The notes beneath the pieces are model-generated. The model was not told the DNA's origin. It saw only the letters and a list, made by a program, of their open reading frames with translations, and searched no databases. A stretch of 35,385 nucleotides of DNA from a virus: positions 1-35,385 of IMG/VR virus record IMGVR_UViG_3300036770_003780; one strand, written 5' to 3'. A program made the translations under genes and the position numbers. The number at the start of each line of letters is the position of its first letter. Within the stretch, counting starts at the first letter, position 1. Below, piece by piece: positions 30,990-34,789 of the stretch.

Positions 30990-31238
30990 ATGGTCAACAT
31001 CTTTCCCCATCCGATCACGGTGATCACACCACCGTGTGCGCTTTGCGGAGCGCGTTCGAAGATGGAACTTCCCGTCGAACCGTATCTCGAATGGCTCGGC
31101 GGTAAGCACATCTCCGAAACCGGACTGGCTACCCTCTCGCAAGAGGATCGGCTTCTGTTGATCGAAGGAGATCACCAGAACTGCTGGGCGAGGGAAGCCG
31201 AAGCCCTCGCTGAACTCTACGGCGACGACGAATGGTGA
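30990..31238 (+). CDS. Small Cys/His-containing protein (unit 2)
   Basis: I choose ATG at 30990, with GGAG six bases upstream, over TTG at 30984. The product is 82 aa. It has PCALCGARSK near the start, then LATLSQEDRLLLIEGDHQNC, W, and an acidic end (ALAELYGDDEW). The C, C, H, C set (CALC...HQNCW) could bind a metal. Small proteins with an H..CW motif occur in actinobacteriophages, but I do not know their role. Monocistronic, with promoter, leader hairpin and terminator of the repeat family. Confidence 0.6.
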   Translation: MVNIFPHPITVITPPCALCGARSKMELPVEPYLEWLGGKHISETGLATLSQEDRLLLIEGDHQNCWAREAEALAELYGDDEW

Positions 31239-31242
31239 GAGA

Positions 31243-31270
31243 CTCCCCCGACCCGAAAGGGTCGGGGGAG
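31243..31270 (+). terminator. Terminator, unit 2
   Basis: Perfect 12-bp stem CTCCCCCGACCC / GGGTCGGGGGAG with a GAAA tetraloop, four bases after the stop codon, followed by AACCCCCGTCCG. Confidence 0.8.
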
Positions 31271-31335
31271 AACCCCCGTCCGATTGCCCCTATTGCACCT
31301 TCAGATTGAATAGATATATTCTCTACACCGGTTGG

Positions 31336-31377
31336 ATTGGCGTGCGAATGACGCATGCGGCTGCTTTGAACGCCAAC
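31336..31377 (+). repeat. Promoter-upstream inverted repeat, unit 3
   Basis: Arms TTGGCGTGCGAA / TTTGAACGCCAA around TGACGCATGCGGCTGC; the outermost pair is mismatched. The AT-rich box starts at 31306, 30 bases upstream. Confidence 0.82.
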
Positions 31378-31402
31378 TTTTATGATGTGAAGATGTGCTG
31401 AC

Positions 31403-31434
31403 GTTTAGTGCGGTTTCGGGGCTTATGATAAGGT
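31403..31434 (+). promoter_or_regulatory. Repeat-family promoter, unit 3
   Basis: GTTTAGTGCG box and TAAGGT (31429-31434) with an 18-base spacer, 25 bp after the inverted repeat. Confidence 0.7.
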
Positions 31435-31441
31435 AATGGTC

Positions 31442-31463
31442 ACGGCAGGGAAGTCCTGACCGT
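31442..31463 (+). promoter_or_regulatory. Bulged-A leader hairpin, unit 3
   Basis: ACGG/CCGT lower stem, bulged A at 31459, CAGG/CCTG upper stem, loop GAAGT. AAAGGAGG follows five bases beyond. Confidence 0.75.
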
Positions 31464-31480
31464 TCACAAAGGAGGTTGCC

Positions 31481-31717
31481 ATGCGACCTGCTTGTTCCGA
31501 CCGGACGCAGGAGATGTTTCCTGCCTACGGTGAGTTGCGACGGGTCTGGCTCAAACGAGCCAGTGTCCTGATCGAACAACTCTGCTCAACTTGCCCCATG
31601 CGTAGCGACTGCTACGACATGGGCAAGGACGAGGGTCACGGCATCTGGGGTGGAACCACCGAGAAAGATCGGGGCTTCCAGTTCGACGGGTTCCGCAGGG
31701 AGTCACGCAAGAAGTGA
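31481..31717 (+). CDS. WhiB-like iron-sulfur regulator (unit 3)
   Basis: This 78-aa protein has the WhiB signature: an isolated N-terminal Cys (C5), then LCSTCPMRSDCYD (CxxCxxxxxC, ligands C34, C37, C43), then GIWGG. The four cysteines would hold a [4Fe-4S] cluster. WhiB proteins bind sigma-A region 4 and tune transcription, and occur only in actinobacteria and their phages, so this gene is the best host marker in the window. The basic C-terminus (FRRESRKK) suits DNA binding. AAAGGAGG precedes the ATG. It might control the repeat-family promoters around it, which is an inference. Confidence 0.88.
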   Translation: MRPACSDRTQEMFPAYGELRRVWLKRASVLIEQLCSTCPMRSDCYDMGKDEGHGIWGGTTEKDRGFQFDGFRRESRKK

Positions 31718-31721
31718 CCAA

Positions 31722-31743
31722 CTCCCCCGCTTCGGCGGGGGAG
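31722..31743 (+). terminator. Terminator, unit 3
   Basis: Perfect 9-bp stem CTCCCCCGC / GCGGGGGAG with a TTCG tetraloop, followed by AACCCCCGTCC. Confidence 0.8.
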
Positions 31744-31800
31744 AACCCCCGTCCAATCGGACCAGACACTCTCAGCAATTGAATATATATACTTGGGGCA

Positions 31801-31842
31801 GCTGGTGTGCGAATGACGCATGCGGCTGTTTTGAACACCAGC
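31801..31842 (+). repeat. Promoter-upstream inverted repeat, unit 4
   Basis: Arms GCTGGTGTGCGAA / TTTGAACACCAGC around TGACGCATGCGGCTGT. The AT-rich box is at 31779. Confidence 0.85.
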
Positions 31843-31867
31843 ATTTGTGATGGTGATGAATGGCGAC

Positions 31868-31899
31868 GTTTAGTGCGGTTTCTGGACATGGTGTAAGAT
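31868..31899 (+). promoter_or_regulatory. Repeat-family promoter, unit 4
   Basis: GTTTAGTGCG box and TAAGAT (31894-31899), 18-base spacer, 25 bp after the inverted repeat. Confidence 0.75.
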
Positions 31900-31905
31900 G
31901 TTCTC

Positions 31906-31927
31906 ATGGCAGAGAGGATCTGACCAT
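31906..31927 (+). promoter_or_regulatory. Bulged-A leader hairpin, unit 4
   Basis: ATGG/CCAT lower stem, bulged A at 31923, CAGA/TCTG upper stem, loop GAGGA. Two base pairs differ from the other units by compensatory changes. AAGGAGG follows at 31932. Confidence 0.78.
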
Positions 31928-31944
31928 TCACAAGGAGGCGTTCA

Positions 31945-32154
31945 ATGAGCGTCTACTGGCGAGTCAGTTACGTCGATCAGAACGGCGACGATCAGGAGCA
32001 CACCGAGAACGACAACGGTGAGACCCTGGAAGATTCCGTCATGGCGAGCGATCATGCCGAATGGCTGATCGACACGGGCGAGGCGACCCAGGCATTCGTG
32101 GAGAAAGTGAAGACCACGATTGAGGTCTGGGTGCTCAAGGAGATCGTCGCCTGA
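31945..32154 (+). CDS. Small acidic protein (unit 4)
   Basis: The product is 69 aa: VYWRVSYVDQNGDDQEHTEN, DNGETLEDSVMASDHAEWLI, then a strand (TTIEVWVLKEIVA). It is strongly acidic in the middle, with two beta-like ends, which could suit a DNA-mimic or inhibitor type protein, but that is speculation. AAGGAGG lies six bases before the ATG. Monocistronic in the repeat family. No family recognised. Confidence 0.55.
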   Translation: MSVYWRVSYVDQNGDDQEHTENDNGETLEDSVMASDHAEWLIDTGEATQAFVEKVKTTIEVWVLKEIVA

Positions 32155-32165
32155 TCTGGTGTGAA

Positions 32166-32185
32166 GCCCCCGCTTCGGCGGGGGC
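32166..32185 (+). terminator. Terminator, unit 4
   Basis: Perfect 8-bp stem GCCCCCGC / GCGGGGGC with a TTCG tetraloop, followed by GGAACACCGGCCCG. Confidence 0.78.
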
Positions 32186-32252
32186 GGAACACCGGCCCGA
32201 ATGAGCCAGGTATTTACCAGAATTGAATAGATATATATTACATACCCGGCGT

Positions 32253-32294
32253 GCTGGTGTGCAAATGACGCATGCGGCTGTTTTGAACATCAGC
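32253..32294 (+). repeat. Promoter-upstream inverted repeat, unit 5
   Basis: Arms GCTGGTGTGCAAA / TTTGAACATCAGC (one G-T pair and one mismatch) around TGACGCATGCGGCTGT. The AT-rich box starts at 32223, 30 bases upstream. Confidence 0.83.
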
Positions 32295-32319
32295 GTTTAC
32301 GTGTTGGTGAATGTTCTGA

Positions 32320-32351
32320 GTTTAGTGCGATTTCTTGGCATGATGTATGCT
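32320..32351 (+). promoter_or_regulatory. Repeat-family promoter, unit 5
   Basis: GTTTAGTGCG box and TATGCT (32346-32351), 18-base spacer, 25 bp after the inverted repeat. Confidence 0.75.
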
Positions 32352-32357
32352 GTTATC

Positions 32358-32380
32358 ACGGCAGGGGAAACCTTGACCGT
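32358..32380 (+). promoter_or_regulatory. Bulged-A leader hairpin, unit 5
   Basis: ACGG/CCGT lower stem, bulged A at 32376, upper stem CAGGG/CCTTG with one G-U pair, GAAA tetraloop. One base pair longer than in the other units. Confidence 0.72.
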
Positions 32381-32399
32381 TCCTAGGAAAGGTAGTGCC

Positions 32400-32711
32400 A
32401 TGTCCGAACACAATAAGGTGAACGACTCGCTCACCATGATCACCGGTGAGTGCTTGGTCATCGCTTTCACGATGATCATTCGACTCATCGAAGAAGCGCC
32501 CGACACCATTCCGGCGGAGGCTCTCGTCGGCGTTGTGAGCCTCTTCTGCCAGGCTGGGATCGACGGTGAGATGAAGAACATCGAACGTGCCATTCGTGAC
32601 TCGTTCCCCGAAGTTTCTTCTCTCATCGGGACTTTGCCCTGGGGCAACCAGTCCGAACCTGGCTGGCTGTACAACTGGATGAGCCTCGCTGTTCTCGAAA
32701 GCGAACTCTGA
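32400..32711 (+). CDS. Hypothetical protein (unit 5)
   Basis: I choose ATG at 32400 (MSEHNKVNDSLTMITGECLV); the frame stays open further upstream but through the promoter. The product is 103 aa and mostly helical: VIAFTMIIRLIEEAPDTIPA, EALVGVVSLFCQAGIDGEMK, then a Trp-rich end (LPWGNQSEPGWLYNW). AGGAAAGG precedes the start. The hydrophobic stretch at ~20-30 is too short to be a clear membrane helix. No family recognised. Confidence 0.55.
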   Translation: MSEHNKVNDSLTMITGECLVIAFTMIIRLIEEAPDTIPAEALVGVVSLFCQAGIDGEMKNIERAIRDSFPEVSSLIGTLPWGNQSEPGWLYNWMSLAVLESEL

Positions 32712-32730
32712 CGGGACTCGCCATCCCAAC

Positions 32731-32752
32731 CTGCCCCGCTTCGGCGGGGCAG
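32731..32752 (+). terminator. Terminator, unit 5
   Basis: Perfect 9-bp stem CTGCCCCGC / GCGGGGCAG with a TTCG tetraloop, followed by GACACCAGCCCGA. Confidence 0.8.
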
Positions 32753-32817
32753 GACACCAGCCCGATCAACACACCCAGACCTTTAAGTTGAATATATATA
32801 TTCTCTATACCCGGCGT

Positions 32818-32859
32818 GTTGGTGTGCGAAGGACGCATGCGGCTATTTTGAACACCAAC
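32818..32859 (+). repeat. Promoter-upstream inverted repeat, unit 6
   Basis: Arms GTTGGTGTGCGAA / TTTGAACACCAAC around GGACGCATGCGGCTAT. The second arm base has changed on both sides (T with A) relative to unit 4, a compensatory change. The AT-rich box starts at 32788, 30 bases upstream. Confidence 0.85.
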
Positions 32860-32884
32860 TTTCTTGGTTTGAGTTATCTTCTGA

Positions 32885-32916
32885 GTTTAGTGCTGTTTCT
32901 AGGCATAGGCTAAGAT
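32885..32916 (+). promoter_or_regulatory. Repeat-family promoter, unit 6
   Basis: GTTTAGTGCT box and TAAGAT (32911-32916), 18-base spacer, 25 bp after the inverted repeat. Confidence 0.73.
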
Positions 32917-32922
32917 GTAATC

Positions 32923-32944
32923 ACGGCAGAGAACATCTGACCGT
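32923..32944 (+). promoter_or_regulatory. Bulged-A leader hairpin, unit 6
   Basis: ACGG/CCGT lower stem, bulged A at 32940, CAGA/TCTG upper stem (compensatory change), loop GAACA. AGGAG follows at 32951. Confidence 0.77.
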
Positions 32945-32961
32945 TCCCATAGGAGATGATG

Positions 32962-33177
32962 ATGAACTCATCTACTCACCACCACTTCCACAAGAACGAT
33001 TCGATCATGGTGACGATTCGTGACCACGGCAAGACGGTCACGGTCGGCTTCCACGCTATCGGCTCCGGCGACATTACGCTGTACATTCCAGCCGAGAAGT
33101 TGATCGGTGTCGTCACTGCCATTCTCACCCAGCACGCAGCGTTGATGAACGAGCAGGCTGAGAAGGCTCTCCAGTAG
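32962..33177 (+). CDS. Small protein (unit 6)
   Basis: Three ATGs are adjacent (32956, 32959, 32962). I choose the third, which puts GGAG six bases upstream. The product is 71 aa: a His-rich start (NSSTHHHFHKNDS), strands (IMVTIRDHGKTVTVGFHAIG), and a helix (IGVVTAILTQHAALMNEQAE). It could be a small alpha/beta protein. The His-rich start may bind metal. No family recognised. Monocistronic in the repeat family. Confidence 0.55.
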   Translation: MNSSTHHHFHKNDSIMVTIRDHGKTVTVGFHAIGSGDITLYIPAEKLIGVVTAILTQHAALMNEQAEKALQ

Positions 33178-33193
33178 GAAGTGGGGAAAGCAA

Positions 33194-33217
33194 GGGGGGT
33201 CGCTTCGGCGGCCCCCC
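33194..33217 (+). terminator. Terminator, unit 6
   Basis: 10-bp stem GGGGGGTCGC / GCGGCCCCCC (one G-U pair) with a TTCG tetraloop, followed by AACACCCGCCCGA. Confidence 0.75.
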
Positions 33218-33281
33218 AACACCCGCCCGAATGACCCATCCCATCTCAGGATTGAATAGATATATATATAATACTGGGCGT

Positions 33282-33323
33282 GCTGGTGTACAAAGGACGC
33301 ATGCGGCTAATTTGTACACCAGC
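33282..33323 (+). repeat. Promoter-upstream inverted repeat, unit 7
   Basis: Perfect 13-bp arms GCTGGTGTACAAA / TTTGTACACCAGC around GGACGCATGCGGCTAA. The AT-rich box starts at 33252, 30 bases upstream. Confidence 0.87.
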
Positions 33324-33348
33324 ACTTAGGGTGTCTGCCTTCTTCCAT

Positions 33349-33380
33349 GTTTAGTGCGGTTTCCGAGCGTATGCTAATCT
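33349..33380 (+). promoter_or_regulatory. Repeat-family promoter, unit 7
   Basis: GTTTAGTGCG box and TAATCT (33375-33380), 18-base spacer, 25 bp after the inverted repeat. Confidence 0.73.
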
Positions 33381-33386
33381 GTTGTC

Positions 33387-33407
33387 ACGGCAGGAGATCC
33401 TGACCGT
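33387..33407 (+). promoter_or_regulatory. Bulged-A leader hairpin, unit 7
   Basis: ACGG/CCGT lower stem, bulged A at 33403, CAGG/CCTG upper stem, loop AGAT. AAGGAG follows at 33412. Confidence 0.75.
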
Positions 33408-33423
33408 TCACAAGGAGCAAGCC

Positions 33424-33789
33424 ATGTCAGAACCCACTAAGGTGAACCTCGCCAGTCTGCGAGGGGAACGACGCAAGAAGGGACGGGTGGCTACTGCTGA
33501 CCCGGCTCTCATCGCCAACATTCAGGCACTGGACCACCAGGAAGCCCTGACCTACGACGAAGCATTCCTCACCTCATCGACCTACAAGGCCGAAGAGAAG
33601 AAGGCTCTCGCCGTCATCATGCGAGAGAAGCAGTGCGACGAGAACGAAGCACGGGCCGTGTTCGAGAACCGGTGGATTTCACGCTACCGCCAACGAGCAC
33701 AGTCGGCGTGGAGCCTCGCCGGAATGCCCGACAAGGAGATGGATTTCGTCATTCTGAATGACGGACGCATTCTCATCGGGCGCAAGTAG
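33424..33789 (+). CDS. Basic protein with RYRQRAQSAW motif (unit 7), paralogue of unit 8
   Basis: The start is ATG 33424 with AAGGAG six bases upstream. The product is 121 aa. It shares with unit 8: (L/I)RxERRKKGRVA near the N-terminus, a variable helical middle, and a well conserved end (ENRWISRYRQRAQSAWSLAG, then DFVILNDGRILIGRK). The basic clusters suggest nucleic-acid binding. No known family is recognised. It is flanked by two inverted copies of the GACGCATGCGGCT repeat, unlike units 1-6. Confidence 0.65.
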   Translation: MSEPTKVNLASLRGERRKKGRVATADPALIANIQALDHQEALTYDEAFLTSSTYKAEEKKALAVIMREKQCDENEARAVFENRWISRYRQRAQSAWSLAGMPDKEMDFVILNDGRILIGRK

Positions 33790-33812
33790 CACCACTCGCT
33801 CCTGCGGAAGAT

Positions 33813-33845
33813 AGCCCCGTGACCATTCCCCCTGGTCACGGGGCT
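33813..33845 (+). terminator. Terminator, unit 7
   Basis: Perfect 13-bp stem AGCCCCGTGACCA / TGGTCACGGGGCT with a seven-base loop, followed by TATCTTT. It differs in sequence and loop from the TTCG-type terminators of units 1 and 3-6. Confidence 0.82.
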
Positions 33846-33858
33846 TATCTTTGCCCTT

Positions 33859-33900
33859 GCTGGTGTTCAAAGCAGCCGCATGCGTCATTTGAACACCAGC
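33859..33900 (-). repeat. Inverted copy of the repeat, downstream of unit 7
   Basis: Perfect 13-bp arms GCTGGTGTTCAAA / TTTGAACACCAGC around a centre containing AGCCGCATGCGTC, the reverse complement of the core. No GTTTAGTGCG box lies beside it on the minus strand, so it is not a promoter copy. Confidence 0.85.
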
Positions 33901-33955
33901 TCTTGCCATACCACCACTCTCAGGGTTTAATATATACTTTCTCTACACCGGGTTT

Positions 33956-33997
33956 GCTGGTGTACAAAGGACGCACGCGGCTATTTTGTACACCAGC
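33956..33997 (+). repeat. Promoter-upstream inverted repeat, unit 8
   Basis: Perfect 13-bp arms GCTGGTGTACAAA / TTTGTACACCAGC around GGACGCACGCGGCTAT; the core has C in place of T (GACGCACGCGGCT). The AT-rich box (TTTAATATATAC) is at 33925. Confidence 0.87.
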
Positions 33998-34022
33998 AAT
34001 TAGGCTTTGGTTATTCTCTGGA

Positions 34023-34054
34023 ATTTAGTGCGCTTTCCTGACCTATGATAAGGT
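34023..34054 (+). promoter_or_regulatory. Repeat-family promoter, unit 8
   Basis: ATTTAGTGCG box and TAAGGT (34049-34054), 18-base spacer, 25 bp after the inverted repeat. Confidence 0.72.
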
Positions 34055-34061
34055 AAGGGGT

Positions 34062-34082
34062 ACAGCAGGGCAACCTGACTGT
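34062..34082 (+). promoter_or_regulatory. Bulged-A leader hairpin, unit 8
   Basis: ACAG/CTGT lower stem (third pair changed from G-C to A-U on both sides), bulged A at 34078, CAGG/CCTG upper stem, GCAA tetraloop. AAAGG follows before the ATG. Confidence 0.78.
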
Positions 34083-34098
34083 TCTGAAAGGTAATCCA

Positions 34099-34458
34099 AT
34101 GTCCAACCCCAAGGTTATTGACCTGAGTGCGATCAGGGCTGAGCGCAGGAAAAAGGGCAGAGTTGCCAAACACGATCCGCAATTCATTGCTGATCTTTTG
34201 TCCCTGGAACATGGTGAGGGTTTGCCCTACCATGAAGCCTACCTGGACAATGACGAATACCAGCAGGAATTCGCAAAGGCTAAGCCTGGCATTGCCAAGG
34301 CTAATCCTGACGCTGATCCTGAGGCGGTGTTCCAAAACCGTTGGCTCTCCCGCTACCGACAGCGAGCGCAATCCGCTTGGAATTCCGCTGGGCTTCCAAA
34401 GGATGAGTTCGATTTTGTCGTCCTGACTGACGGACGAGTAATTATCGGACGTAAGTAA
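34099..34458 (+). CDS. Basic protein with RYRQRAQSAW motif (unit 8), paralogue of unit 7
   Basis: The product is 119 aa. Shared with unit 7: VIDLSAIRAERRKKGRVA, QNRWLSRYRQRAQSAWNSAG, DFVVLTDGRVIIGRK. The middle (about residues 30-75) differs, so the two are old paralogues. The conserved basic ends suggest an RNA- or DNA-binding protein, so these two proteins are candidates to bind the repeated elements; this is inference. The unit is less GC-rich than unit 7. It is followed by a strong intrinsic terminator and an inverted copy of the repeat. Confidence 0.65.
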   Translation: MSNPKVIDLSAIRAERRKKGRVAKHDPQFIADLLSLEHGEGLPYHEAYLDNDEYQQEFAKAKPGIAKANPDADPEAVFQNRWLSRYRQRAQSAWNSAGLPKDEFDFVVLTDGRVIIGRK

Positions 34459-34461
34459 TAC

Positions 34462-34501
34462 AAAGAGCCAGGTGCTAACAAAGCACCTGGCTCTTTTTTT
34501 T
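34462..34501 (+). terminator. Strong intrinsic terminator, unit 8
   Basis: Perfect 15-bp stem (AAAGAGCCAGGTGCT / AGCACCTGGCTCTTT) with AACAA loop, running into eight or more T residues. This is the most canonical terminator in the window. Confidence 0.93.
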
Positions 34502-34508
34502 GACTTTG

Positions 34509-34547
34509 TTGGTGTACGTTTAGCCGCGTGCGTCAAACGTACACCAA
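34509..34547 (-). repeat. Inverted copy of the repeat, downstream of unit 8
   Basis: Perfect 13-bp arms TTGGTGTACGTTT / AAACGTACACCAA directly abut AGCCGCGTGCGTC, the reverse complement of the unit 8 core variant GACGCACGCGGCT. The arms differ from unit 8's but still pair. A T-run follows, so it might also terminate transcription. Confidence 0.83.
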
Positions 34548-34631
34548 TTTTTTTGTAAAAGACTTTGAGGAAAATTCAGTATGTAATTGGAATCATGGCT
34601 CTTACTAATTATGGATGTCTACAGGGTAATG

Positions 34632-34671
34632 CGGTTGTACAAAAACATGTGGACATGTTTTTGTACAACCG
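34632..34671. repeat. Long perfect palindrome with 2-base centre
   Basis: CGGTTGTACAAAAACATGT and its exact reverse complement are separated only by GG, giving 19-bp arms. It lacks the GACGCATGCGGCT core but shares TTGTACAA-type arms with units 1, 7 and 8. It could be a degenerate family member or an operator. Confidence 0.8.
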
Positions 34672-34674
34672 TTT

Positions 34675-34789
34675 GTAAATGTCTTTTACAAACTCTTTTT
34701 TAATGTATTCGAGTAATGACTCTCTGCGTTTGTATATAAGTGCGGCAAATGTATTACTAATTATGGTAAATGTTTTTTACAAACTCTTT
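34675..34789 (+). repeat. Direct repeat pair
   Basis: GTAAATGT(C/T)TTTTACAAAC followed by TCTTT occurs at 34675-34698 and 34766-34789 (24 bases, one mismatch). A second direct repeat, TTACTAATTATGG, is at 34602-34614 and 34754-34766. The spacing suggests tandem duplication or iterons. Confidence 0.7.

Noticed and set aside
31551-31931. Minus-strand open frames within the array
   Set aside because: They run antisense through the WhiB-like gene, terminator and promoter. Other units have similar antisense frames due to GC-rich codon structure.
32265-32400. Leader peptide starting at ATG in the repeat core (ATGACGCATGCGGCT) and reading into the unit 5 gene
   Set aside because: The ATG exists only in units with an A-T before GACG (2-5); units 1 and 6-8 have GGACG. 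The reading frames end at unrelated places, and the site lies upstream of the promoter.
30354-34547. CRISPR array
   Set aside because: The repeats are about 480 bases or more apart in most of the array, are themselves inverted repeats, and alternate with promoters and ORFs rather than short spacers.
30354-34547. Integron attC sites
   Set aside because: attC sites have conserved outer core sites and a variable centre. Here the centre is conserved and the arms vary, no integrase is visible, and most copies are fixed 25 bp upstream of promoters.
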